A stretch of DNA of 64,000 bases from Platerodrilus igneus (taxonomy: Eukaryota; Arthropoda; Insecta; Coleoptera; Lycidae), in the NCBI GenBank assembly GCA_036346225.1, contig JARFIW010001346.1, positions 310,001 to 374,000 on the forward strand, given 5' to 3'. How positions within the stretch are numbered: the first letter of the stretch is position 1; each line of letters begins with the position of its first letter. This document shows, piece after piece, positions 1-8,601 of this stretch. The position numbers and the translations under genes were made by a program. A model generated the notes under the pieces. The model did not search any database, was not told the origin of the DNA, and saw only the letters and a program-made list of their open reading frames with translations.

Positions 1-2540
1 GAAAAACCTGCATATATAGGCTTGTTGTAAGTGACTTTTACCCTATCCATCTGTATAATAACCAAATCCTCACCTAGCACTAAACTACTGTTAAAGTTCG
101 GGCGGGCGATAAGTCCACTCGCGCACAATTTTTGTCCATCGTGTTCCCACCGGGGTACGATCTTTACATCCACCCTCTTGTCGACATTCTCCATCGTTTT
201 TCCAAAGACTGCGTTATTCATTAATTTGAAAAAAGTCTTTTTCAAACGCATTTCTGGCAGATGTCCTAAGGGTGGTGTTCAAATCGATGTAGGGCTTTAA
301 CCATGGAGACTGGTCAAATTCCATAACCCGGTGGACTGCTGTGAGCCGGAGACCATTACGTAGCGCCTGCTGCAGGTTTCTGTAATGTATGACGTAACGA
401 CTCTTGTTGAGCAACGTGGCGAGCAGTTTCGGAGACTTGGAGGATGGTGTTGGGGGTACCATGGTCTGTGGACAAAACGGTAAATCGTTGTGCTGTTCGT
501 GTAGGTTTTCTGGATACTCCAGATCTACTTCCAGGATGTACCCCTTGTCCCCTGTTACAGATATGTCGAAGATGTGGGCTTTCAGGAGGTTAAGCTCTTT
601 CTCTTTCAACCACCTGAATCCGCTTATCGGTAGCGGTTGTGACATGGCCCATCCATACAAATTATTGGCATCCAGATACGTCAAGTACCTTGAGGGCTCT
701 TCAGAATTAAAATTCTCCATGTACTTATTGTTGGCGTGAGCGTATCGTTGACTGCACTGAGTTAGACCACCACGAATCCCTTTTTTCACAAAGTGATGCA
801 TTTCTACATCGGTGAATAGATCCAGTTTAACCCCAGTATGTTTCAGCATGGCGTCCCAGCTTAGACTAGGTGCTGTCATATATTGGCAGGGATCCAAGTC
901 GTAGGTTTTCAAGCACACACCCCGGAAATTTTCGAACACGTCAGCTAATAATAAAACGTCTGTTTTCAAATAAAGATCGCTGTATTCGCCGAGTGTACAT
1001 ATGTTGAAGGCGTTCCATACATTCTGAGCGTGATCGTACTCAGACAACGAAATCACAGTATTCGTGAGATCATTATAGAAATCCTCTCGGGGGTGGTAGA
1101 CTTGACCTATTTAACGCTGAAGCGTCTGTCACATACCTGTACGGGAACACACCCTTTCTACGTAGAAAAGAAAACTGTATGTCGTCGGGGAAACACTTCC
1201 TCATCTCAACAAACTGCTCGCATTCCAAATTTTTCACCAACTTATCCAGGGACGATGCCATGAAACGCAGGGAATCGATAAATCGCAGCTGTACTGTGGA
1301 ATTATCGGTTTCATCATCATCTTCCTCTACGTCTGGTTCTTCGCCATATAACCTCACATACTTTGTGAACGATACGAACCGCTCCTTATTATTTGGGATC
1401 ACTGTAACGCGCTCCTTATCGCACCCCAATTCCTTCACAATAAAATGGGAATCATACCCACTTAAATTGTGGAATATGACCGGTATGAAATTTGGCATCC
1501 GGTATTGGATGTTGCATTGGCTATGTGCTGCGAAGCGGAATTTCCCTGTAAGATGACAGTGATCCCTTACTCGATCGTCCCCCAATGGTTTCCTGCAGAT
1601 GCCGCAATCGTCAACCATGTGGAATAACAATTCGTCTAAAGGCTCCAACGCTGTCATCGGCACATTGTTTTTTAAGATAATCCCCAATCTGCGGGCTTCC
1701 TCCTTTAACTTCTCCATAAAAACTTTAGCAGCTTCAGGCCCCCTGTACAATTCAAACTTATCCAGATTCTCATCGTAAGAGCATTTAATATAATATGCGA
1801 AGCTGTATGGTTCGTGTTGGTGGGTGCTGTTAGTAAAGGAGCCGGAGGGATCTTGTGCTGCCGAAGAAATGGGCTTCAACACGCTTTCAAAGTCCGCGTA
1901 TATAACAAACGGCACCCTCATTTGCTTGTGCACGTTCGTAAACTCGAGGATGTTGTTAAAGTGGTTGGGCATCTTTGTCGTAACGTGGTTGCAGTCTTGT
2001 TCGGAGTGTTGTCGTAATTTATCTTCGGATGGAAAGAACACCAAGCATCCATCGCAAACCCATTTGTACTCCTTATGCTTCGACAGCTGCTTACCCACTA
2101 GCTTCCCAAATCCTTGATCAAACAGTAATGTGTTATTCTCATTCTGGATGTAAAGGAGGTTGACGTGCCGATCCCTCTTTCTTTGGGTGAAGTGGAGGGG
2201 TCCCACAATCGACTTGCCTTCCACCCCAAAGACGTTGATGCTTATAGCATTCTGCTCCTCGAACTTGGCTATGTCCTTTACGGGCATCGGGAACTGCACT
2301 CCTGTTACATCGAGTGCAGTCGAGTAATGCGGTAGCTACTGACCCTTTGCGGATGAACATGTCCAGGATTCAGCGCTGCCACAACACACCACGCAAAACA
2401 TGCATCGTCTTGGTTCTGCACGTTAACCACCGCACACTTGTCTCGAATCCATTTGGGGAGCTCGATGTAGGACCCCCCACGAAGAGGTTTATACTTGTTA
2501 ATATTTATTTCTAGGTGCGAGACATTTTTCAGAGTCCATC
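1..2540 (-). pseudogene. polB: Protein-primed family B DNA polymerase, exon 3, broken and cut by the window edge
   Basis: This is the replicative polymerase of the Maverick. Reading leftward, one sees an N-terminal block, a C-x2-C zinc-like site near 2055, exonuclease motif I (YADFES, near 1890), a cysteine/histidine motif (CGICRKPLG ... DHCHLTGKF, 1540-1620), exonuclease motif II (FHNLSGYDSHF, near 1465), exonuclease motif III (YLKTDVLLLADVF, near 960), polymerase motif A (YLDANNLYGWAM, near 660) and the start of motif B (NNAVFGKTMENV, 165-225). Motif C with the second catalytic aspartate pair would lie left of base 1. There are frameshifts near 2340, near 1085 and near 235 (beside a run of T). 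The exon begins at 2540 after an AG acceptor at 2541-2542. The stops at 1073 and 214 are frameshift artefacts, not the natural end. Confidence 0.93.
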
Positions 2541-2587
2541 CTAAAATTTAAAAATTAGAAACAAAATAATCATTTTTCAAAACTTAC
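2541..2587 (-). other. Mini-intron 2 (47 bp) of the polymerase gene
   Basis: GTAAGT at its 5' end and TTTTAG at its 3' end on the minus strand, AT-rich in between. Removing it joins a codon split after its first base (G + GA) and keeps the frame. Confidence 0.75.
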
Positions 2588-2851
2588 CAGAATCTCGTTC
2601 TTGAAATTCGTCAGACTTAGCTGACATCCTCTCCACAAAGGAGTTGTAGACATTTCCTAGGTTGCTGGATGAGGTGACCACAACATTTCGGGTGTTGAAA
2701 GATTTCACGTCGTCAACACCCTCTGCCGCAGCCATCTTGGTGTAACCACCAAACACCTCCAGGTTCACCTTTAGGGAGGTGTGGATTGCCCGCTGTTTCT
2801 CGACTAAGGTTATGAATCGTTCCCGTTGATTTTGCAAGAATTCCAACAGAC
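2588..2851 (-). CDS. Exon 2 of the zinc-finger-polymerase gene
   Basis: This is an 88-codon open block between two small introns. On the minus strand it is preceded by a TTTCTAG acceptor (intron 2852-2902) and followed by a GTAAGT donor (intron 2541-2587). Phase is kept on both sides: one base is carried in from exon 1 and one base is carried out to exon 3, so the three exons form one frame until the first frameshift in exon 3. The encoded piece is polar and helical in look (KQRAIHTSLKVNLEVFGG) and has no domain that I recognise. In insect gene catalogues I recall the same layout, a C2H2 zinc finger followed by a linker and then the polymerase. Assigned by splice signals and phase, not by homology search. 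Confidence 0.7.
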
Positions 2852-2902
2852 CTAGAAATAACTAAGTTAAACACTAAATACTTATAAAAAAAAAATACGT
2901 AC
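2852..2902 (-). other. Mini-intron 1 (51 bp) of the polymerase gene
   Basis: GTACGT donor and TTTCTAG acceptor on the minus strand with a T-rich interior. Removing it joins a codon split after its first base (A + GT). The size is typical of small arthropod introns. Confidence 0.75.
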
Positions 2903-3338
2903 TTGTAGAGTCGACATTACTAATTCTGTATGTAGCGATTCGACTTTTGAATGCAGTCGCTACCACTTCTACACCCCCATCCAGGACACGGCTAGCATTA
3001 GCTTTGTGCTCGTTCGACCGTTGGTGGGCTGCCAAGTTGGCAACATCCACATCGCACTCAACGCATCTCCGCAATCTTTTGGGGGTAGGCTCCTCAACGG
3101 TCGGTGCAGCAGCTCGTTTGACTCCGGATGGGCCGGCAATTGGTTCCACCACACAATGCTTGACATCCTTGTGACGTTTAAGGTTGTCCTTACGAGTGAA
3201 GGATACCGGGCACACATCGCAGGCGAACAAGCCCTTTTTGGTTTCGGAGACAAACCCATGTTGCTGGAGCAGATGTCTCTTCAAATGATCGTTTCTGGAA
3301 AAGCCACCCCCGCAGACGTTGCAGACAAAGGAAGACAT
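2903..3338 (-). CDS. Exon 1 of the polymerase gene: N-terminal C2H2 zinc fingers
   Basis: It starts at the ATG at 3338. The first 60 residues hold two classical C2H2 fingers: C-x2-C-x12-H-x4-H starting CNVCGGGFSRNDHLKRH, and a second starting CDVCPVSFTRKDNLKRH. After a basic stretch a third, looser Cys-Cys-His-His group follows (CVECDVDVANLAAHQ). The exon runs to a GTACGT donor at 2902. The fingers probably bind DNA, perhaps the element's own ends or origin; that is inference. The natural protein would be zinc fingers, linker, then polymerase. Read alone it could be mistaken for a host transcription factor, but the adjoining in-phase exons argue against that. Confidence 0.8.
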
Positions 3339-3410
3339 TTTTCTATAAAGAAATTAAAAAACTGGTTAAAGACTTTATAGCTGTTGTAACTAGCCGAAGA
3401 CTAAACAGAT

Positions 3411-3444
3411 ACTGAATTATATTGCATTGCACGGTGCTTTTATA
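3411..3444 (-). promoter_or_regulatory. Core promoter of the zinc-finger-polymerase gene
   Basis: On the minus strand a TATAAAAG box (3444-3437) is followed by a TCAGT initiator (3415-3411), with 31 bp from the first T of the box to the initiator A. This is the canonical arthropod arrangement. It lies about 75 bp upstream of the ATG at 3338. Confidence 0.65.
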
Positions 3445-3456
3445 CCCTGTTGGTAT

Positions 3457-3630
3457 AATTAGCTAGTTTACTTTTAAAAACCCAGCGTCGTTTAACCTTG
3501 AGTAACATTTCATACCAGTCTATTCATGTCGGTGAAAATCAATTAGCTAGTTTACTTTTAAATTAGGTGAAACCCAGCGTCGTTTAACCTTGAGTAACAT
3601 TCCATACCAGTCTAATCACACCAGTAAAAC
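3457..3630. repeat. Imperfect 84-bp tandem duplication between the divergent promoters
   Basis: Two copies, beginning at 3457 and 3541 with AATTAGCTAGTTTACTTTTA, share the core CCCAGCGTCGTTTAACCTTG. A partial third piece (GTCGGTGAAAACCAATTAGC) lies near 3680-3700. The repeats sit between the two divergent TATA boxes and could carry regulatory sites or an origin. Confidence 0.8.
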
Positions 3631-3770
3631 CTAATATTCTTAACTAACCTTGAATCGGATTACAAACTAGTTCATGCCTGTCGGTGAAAACCAATTAGCT
3701 TCTTGCTTACGCACTACATGTATAATTATCCGAGAACAATTTACGCATGCGCAACAACAACCCTGAAACA

Positions 3771-3805
3771 TTTAAAAGGATGACGCGCATAGCATCCCTC
3801 TCAGT
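3771..3805 (+). promoter_or_regulatory. Core promoter for the gene at 3832
   Basis: A TTTAAAAG box at 3771-3778 is followed by a TCAGT initiator at 3801-3805, 32 bp from the box start to the initiator A. The ATG at 3832 follows 27 bp later. Confidence 0.6.
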
Positions 3806-3831
3806 CATCTCGGTGAAATCAGTGCAAAGCA

Positions 3832-4630
3832 ATGGAGTCTGCAGATGTTAATGATGCACAAGTTTCGTATACCGAAAATCTGATTAATAAGTTTACGTAT
3901 AGTTTAAGTGAATTGGGTGAACACCCTCATAATGTGGAAATTGGGTTTGTTATAAACCAGACAATAAAACCCGTATTACGATTGGTGTGTAGCAAGAAAT
4001 ATTGTGGCAGCCATGTTCTGGAATTGACATACGAAAATTGGTCAGCATTTACAAATTTTCAAGTGGAATTTCAAATCAACGTATTTTCCCGTGACGTGCT
4101 AAACACTCGATTAAATGGTGCACCGAAATGGAAGATCTACACATACAACTAGGAGGACCGTTCTTTATCACTCTGTCGCCAGTGTATGGAACAACCGTGG
4201 ACGAAACGTTCCAGTTAAAAATAATAATGGGTGATAGCTCGATAGTTATAAATGAATTGGAGTGCCGTAAACTATTCCATATGCGAGAATTGTTTGAGTA
4301 TCAACTTAAACAGTTGGAAAGTCGTGACTTCCCAGCATTATACAGCGAATTAGTAGGGTTTGTTGCTAATTCTAATTTAAATGAGGGCGATGGGTTTAAT
4401 ACTCTGACAGAAGGGAGAAACGAATTAAAATCTTGGTTGAGGGCGAAGTTCGAATTGGAAATATTTTATTCTACAACGAATTGAATCAGAGCGCCCTAAA
4501 TGCATTGGAGCTGGTTATATGTTTTCCAGATATATTTGTGCGAGACGTGATACGTACAAGAACATTAGTGGAAATGTTTAGACGTTTAAATTTGTTGGAA
4601 TCTGAAGATTCTGGTTATGGTGATAACTAG
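3832..4630 (+). pseudogene. Unknown Maverick protein, about 260 residues, frameshifted
   Basis: The ATG at 3832 lies just after a TATA/TCAGT promoter. The frame changes near 4130 and again near 4440, giving three overlapping open blocks that together end at the TAA at 4628. An AATAAA at 4689 closes the unit. The protein starts MESADVNDAQVSYTENLINK, is mixed polar and hydrophobic, has no signal peptide or membrane segment, and ends in an acidic tail. I do not recognise a domain. Its position beside the polymerase, with a promoter and polyA signal of its own, suggests an early or regulatory role, but that is only inference. Confidence 0.55.
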
Positions 4631-4688
4631 AAAGAGTATTTTATAAAAGACAGTCCAAAAGACGTGGATGTAAATGTATTGTTATTAT

Positions 4689-4694
4689 AAATAA
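4689..4694 (+). terminator. AATAAA polyadenylation signal after the unknown gene
   Basis: AATAAA about 60 bp after the last stop codon and just before the next TATA box. Confidence 0.5.
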
Positions 4695-4714
4695 ATTGTA
4701 AATTTTTGAAAAAG

Positions 4715-4747
4715 TATAAATAGACTCGTTGTTGTTTTTTATTTAGT
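4715..4747 (+). promoter_or_regulatory. Core promoter of the PLA2-protease-capsid unit
   Basis: TATAAATAG starts at 4715 and a TTAGT initiator-like site lies at 4743-4747, with 30 bp from the T of the box to the initiator A. This matches the spacing of the other promoters of the element. Confidence 0.5.
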
Positions 4748-4770
4748 ATAGTTTGAGATTTTTTGAGTAA

Positions 4771-5575
4771 ACACATGATTATCTGTTCTGGAGAGGATTA
4801 ATCAACAGCGCTATAAACAGGTTACCGTTTGAGCTGCATATTCCAGGTTATCAGTACTGCGGGCCTGGTACAAAGTTGGATGAGCGCTTAGCAAGAGGTG
4901 ATCCTGGAATAAACGAATTAGATAAATTGTGTAAAGACCACGACATTGCATACTCCAAGTACCCCGACGATCTTCCAGCCAGACACCGAGCAGATAAAAT
5001 TTTAGAAGAAGAAGCCTGGGGAGAGTTAAGTCTAAAACGCAAAGTTAGGGGAAAAAGCCGCAGCTTGGTTTGTGACAAACGCTATGAAAGCGAAGAGAAA
5101 AATGGGTATGGGGTTAAAGAAGAAAATAAGTTTCAAAGGCGGATTTTTGAAGAAAATACGCTCCGCAGTAGACCGAGTTGGTTCCGACAACTTGAAAAAG
5201 CTGTTAGATGTTGGTATTCTAATTGGAAAAAAAATCATAAAAGGAGCCGGTGGGGAAAGCAAAATTAAAGTCCCACGTATTATACCCGTTCCACAGAAAG
5301 GAGGTTTTCTACCATTGATTCCGATATTCGCTGGACTAAGTGCCCTAGGAGCGCTAACAGGTGGTGCTGCGGGGATAGCTAAAGCAGTAAATGATGTCAA
5401 GACAGCCAACGAACAGCTTAAGGAGAGCGAACGACACAACAGATCTATGGAAGCCATTACTGTTGGGAAAAAAGGAAATGGAATGTTTTTAAAACCATAC
5501 AAAAAAGGCACAGCATTATTCTTGAAACCATACAAACAGGGGCGTGGCATTTGTAAAAAAGTATCAAAAAACTAA
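4771..5575 (+). pseudogene. Phospholipase A2 domain fused to a pVI-like capsid protein, frameshifted
   Basis: The first part (4771-5050) carries the parvovirus-VP1-type phospholipase A2 signature: calcium loop YCGPGT and catalytic CKDHDIAY. The second part (from about 5072, in another frame) is basic (MGMGLKKK), then has a glycine/alanine-rich hydrophobic segment (FAGLSALGALTGGAAGIAK), and ends with two LKPYK repeats and a lysine tail. Such PLA2 domains help virions leave endosomes, and the second part resembles adenovirus pVI-type lytic or cement proteins; both roles are inferred. No in-frame ATG is visible upstream of the PLA2 domain, so the start is lost or shifted. The frame change lies near 5050 beside a run of A. 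The stop is the TAA at 5573. Confidence 0.8.
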
Positions 5576-5931
5576 GCAAGTTACCTCGAAGAGCTCTCAC
5601 CGATGTAGATATAAGGAAACACGCATCTAACATTCCTCATTTTCGCAACGTCTTTTCTAGAGATCAGTTACAGAAGATTAGACCGCATGTCAACGAGTCG
5701 GGAGTGATTAATTTGGATACCACCAAAGGTTCGGGTACACATTGGGTGGGGTACCGAAAACGTAGAAATAGTGTGTATTACTACGATTCGTTTGGAGACT
5801 TGAGACCGCCGGAAGAAGTAAAGAGATATTTTCGAGGTTGTAAAATTTACTACAACAGTGCACCGGAGCAGACTTACAACACATACAATTGTGGACATTT
5901 AGTGTTAAAGTTTCTTAGTGACAATGGCTAA
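5557..5931 (+). pseudogene. Adenain-type maturation cysteine protease, start codon lost
   Basis: The frame is open from 5557 (just after a TAA) to the TAA at 5929 and overlaps the end of the preceding gene. No ATG is present at the expected start. The catalytic set of adenovirus-type proteases is visible: His in GTHWVGY, Asp in YYYDSFG, Gln in EQTYNT and Cys in NTYNCGHLVL. At about 120 residues it is short compared with the roughly 200 residues of adenain but usual for Mavericks. It would cut capsid precursors during virion maturation. Apart from the missing start it has no break. It overlaps the next gene by 8 bp (ATGGCTAA). Confidence 0.85.
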
Positions 5932-6656
5932 AACAGTGAGCGTGTTCGGGTATGGTAATGTCATATCGACAGGATCCATTTACCCACCAATTAAATTGAA
6001 ACAAGATGGTGAATATGCTTTGGGTCTAGTGGGACTGTACACTTGTAACACTGTGCAAAACATACATCCAGGAAACAACAACTTATACTTTAACGATCCA
6101 GAGCATCGCAAAATAACCATTGAACCTGGATCATACGAATTAGAAGAAATAAATGCATATATACAGGACGTCTTCAAAAAATGGTTCAGTCAGAAGCCGG
6201 ACATCAACGAGAACATTGAAAATATTTTAAACTGAGTGCCAACAATAATACATTAAAGTGTTCTATACGAAGCAGTATACCGATTGATTTTGGAGCAAAC
6301 CGTAAAACAATATTGGAAGCATCTTGGGGTTTACCAACCGCAAATTGGCTGCAGATACCGTACATATCGCTAATCAGCAAGTGAACATAATATCGGTCTC
6401 AAACATTTTTGTGGAAACCAATATCACCAGCGGATCGTTCAGAAACAATTTTCTTACGCACAGCATATTCGAATTCAGTCTATCTGTACCACCTGGGTAT
6501 AATCTGGAAAAGGAACCTAACCACGTCATATATTATCCGCTGAGCGTGACAGAAATTGATAATATTACAATCAGACTAGTCGATCATTTGGGTGAATTGG
6601 TAAACTTTTCACCGGAAACATACACCTGTGTAAGACTGGAAATAAAAAGTAGTTGA
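5924..6656 (+). pseudogene. Penton-like minor capsid protein, frameshifted
   Basis: Translation would begin at the ATG at 5924, inside the last codons of the protease. The frame is open to 6235, is lost over about 90 bp, and resumes from about 6324 to the TGA at 6654. The protein is rich in beta-prone stretches (KLKQDGEYALGLVGLYTCN; LTHSIFEFSLSVPPGYN), in keeping with a single jelly roll of about 240 residues. Its place between protease and major capsid protein is the usual place of the Polinton minor capsid gene. The assignment rests on order, size and remembered resemblance. Confidence 0.6.
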
Positions 6657-6658
6657 AA

Positions 6659-6892
6659 ATGCCTATCGATTTTGTATATAAAGCACGCTACAACGCCCCA
6701 GACGAGCAATAGTGAATACGACGTCAAAGCGTCAAGTTGTCGAGAGACTTACAGCAGAAGAAATACGTTTCTTAAAATCTTTGGGTTTAGAAGTTATAAA
6801 TGATGGGGGCAGAAGTAAACGCAGCTTAGATCTCCACGGTGATGAAAACGTTAAACTTGGAAGGCTTAAGTATGAGGACGTACCCAAATTGG
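6659..6892 (+). pseudogene. Small protein ahead of the capsid gene, frameshifted
   Basis: It begins at the ATG at 6659 (MPIDFVYKARYNAPDEQ), hits a stop at 6710, and continues in another frame as KRQVVERLTAEEIRFLKSLG. The second part is helical and charged. It may be a separate small protein or the N-terminus of the capsid gene. The piece LDVFGGYKLDETII near 6893 looks like the true capsid start, with one extra base breaking its ATG. The first 11 bases of the coding sequence match those of the fibre gene at 10285. Function not known. Confidence 0.4.
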
Positions 6893-8120
6893 ATGTGTTT
6901 GGAGGTTATAAATTAGACGAGACCATAATAAAGGAAGATTATTATACATATCTTCCTTTACATTGAACGCAGAAAACAACGATCGAATTTCAATTGAAAT
7001 CCAGAGCAGTGATAACATCACATACCCTCATGAAAGTTTCATATTTATAAGGGGACCTATAAACCTACGGAAACATTAAGAGAAGCGTCAACAACTGTAG
7101 ACCCGATTAGAGCAGCAGAACCAGACCCTAAAGCTTACGAGTTTACTAGAAATGCACCATATTTTCTGTTTGAGGAAATTCAATACAAATTGGGTAATAA
7201 TCAAATAATAGATGTCTGTCGAATCCCTGGAATTACAAGAACTATTAAAGGTTTAGTATCCATGGAAGAATCAGAAACAAAATCTATTACACATACCGGG
7301 TGGAAACCCGATACCATATTCAAGATGGACGGTTTAGTTGTGCTATACCACTAAAACCATTTTGGGTTTTGAAGATTACAAGAAAACTATCGTCAACATG
7401 CCTCAAGAGCTGATTTTAATCAGATCCAAGTCGGACGTAAATTGCTACAAGTCGATTGGAAATACAGTAACGTTCAAAATACAACGTATTTCATGGGAGG
7501 TTCCGCATATAACATTAAGCGACTTTGCCAAGGCATCGCTGCTTTCGGAAATGCAAAATCAATCATCTATAATGGTTGCATTCAGGAAATGGGAACTACA
7601 CGAATTACCATCTCTAACACAATCAAAGTCACAAGTATGGAGAATTAAAGTATCGAATGAAACAGAGAAGGCTCGGTGGATATTACTGGCGCTGCAAAAT
7701 GGAAAATATGATAAGAAAGAAGAAAATGCGTCAAGCTTTACGAATGCCAACATAACCAATGTCAAAGTGTTTTTAAACTCACAGATGTTCCCTCAAGGTC
7801 GATTAAATTTGGATTTCGAGCAGAATGACTACTTGCCAGCGTACCTGTCTTATGCATCTTTTATGGAAAAATACTACCCGAACAAATCGTCAAATAAATG
7901 TTTAATGGACTACAACAGGTTTAAGGAATCACCCGTCTTTGTAATCGACTGTCGTCATCAATTTGAAAGCATCAAGGATGCAACGGTTGATGTAAGAATG
8001 GAGTTAGAAGCTTCAAGAAATTTTGAATCATCGATGAAGGCTTATGCTTTAATTATACATGACTCTATGTTTGAATATAATCCGTTTACGGAAATTGTTA
8101 ATAGATTTATTCACAATTAA
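6893..8120 (+). pseudogene. Major capsid protein (double jelly roll), several frameshifts
   Basis: The C-terminal 260 residues (7338-8120) are intact and show hallmark pieces of the arthropod Maverick capsid: ISWEVPHITLSD, VAFRKWELHELPSL, FLNSQMFPQGRLNLDFEQND and FVIDCRHQFES, ending SMFEYNPFTEIV. The N-terminal 150 residues are spread over three frames, with changes near 6965, 7040 and 7340. The family forms the pseudo-hexameric capsomers of the icosahedral shell. The gene is followed by AATAAA at 8140. Confidence 0.85.
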
Positions 8121-8139
8121 ATATTTTGTATATATTTTT

Positions 8140-8145
8140 AATAAA
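8140..8145 (+). terminator. AATAAA polyadenylation signal after the capsid gene
   Basis: AATAAA 20 bp after the capsid stop codon. Confidence 0.55.
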
Positions 8146-8221
8146 ATTGTATAAAATCTATGTTGTTTTAATATTAATAAGATTTTTTGGTGATCCAACG
8201 CAGTTTCTCACGTACTCCGGT

Positions 8222-8374
8222 GTACGCCTAAGCACGCCTGTGCCCATGCGCGCCCACTGCGCGTGCACACCCCTGCCCATGCGCGCCCCTGCGCGTGCGC
8301 ACCCTGCCCATGCGCGCCCCTGTGCGTGCACACCCCTGCCCATGCGCGCTGCCCATGCGCACCCCTGCCCATGC
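8222..8374. repeat. GC-rich minisatellite, unit about 31 bp
   Basis: About four and a half copies of a unit built from CCCCTGCCCATGCGCG and CCCCTGCGCGTGCACA. It is the most GC-rich stretch of the element and ends directly in front of the TATA box at 8378. The CATGCGC steps are partly palindromic. It probably serves as an upstream activating region or is a replication slippage product. Confidence 0.85.
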
Positions 8375-8377
8375 TGG

Positions 8378-8412
8378 TATATAAGGGAATATTATTTTCA
8401 ATTTGAATCAGT
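8378..8412 (+). promoter_or_regulatory. Core promoter of the HTH-ATPase-fibre-integrase unit
   Basis: TATATAAG at 8378-8385 and TCAGT at 8408-8412, 32 bp from box to initiator A. The first ATG follows at 8432. Confidence 0.65.
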
Positions 8413-8431
8413 TTAAACTTATATTTGAAAG

Positions 8432-8596
8432 ATGTACACCAAGGAATCTTTAGAGAAAGCAGTTAGTGAAATACAAAAGGGTATAAGTGTTAACTCTACA
8501 AGTAGGTTATATGGTATACCCAGAAGAACGTTAAGCAGGCATTTGAATCTCCGTAAACCTCAAAGAAGAATGGTGCTCCTAGGTCGGAAAATGTGA
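8432..8596 (+). CDS. Small pipsqueak-type helix-turn-helix protein
   Basis: A 54-codon reading frame from the ATG at 8432 to the TGA at 8594, with no break. The sequence begins MYTKESLEKAVSEIQKG and continues to a second helix and turn, SRLYGIPRRTLSRHL. This is the HTH_psq pattern (a helix with alternating EAV/I, then a G-I-P-R-x-T-L recognition helix) found in pipsqueak and in several transposase DNA-binding domains. A basic tail follows. It is the first gene after the promoter and lies 5 bp before the ATPase ATG, so it may regulate the unit or bind element DNA. Full pipsqueak proteins are far longer; this is the domain alone. Confidence 0.65.
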   Translation: MYTKESLEKAVSEIQKGISVNSTSRLYGIPRRTLSRHLNLRKPQRRMVLLGRKM

Positions 8597-8601
8597 GAGA
8601 C

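Noticed and set aside
2903..3338. Host C2H2 transcription factor
   Set aside because: Splice signals and phase join it to the polymerase, and the promoter belongs to the element.
4771..5050. Venom- or digestive-type secreted phospholipase A2
   Set aside because: No signal peptide or disulphide pattern of secreted enzymes; the motif and neighbours are viral.
8222..8374. CRISPR or coding repeat in the GC-rich minisatellite
   Set aside because: Contiguous 31-bp tandem units without spacers; open frames are only Pro-Ala-His repeats and lie in a promoter region.
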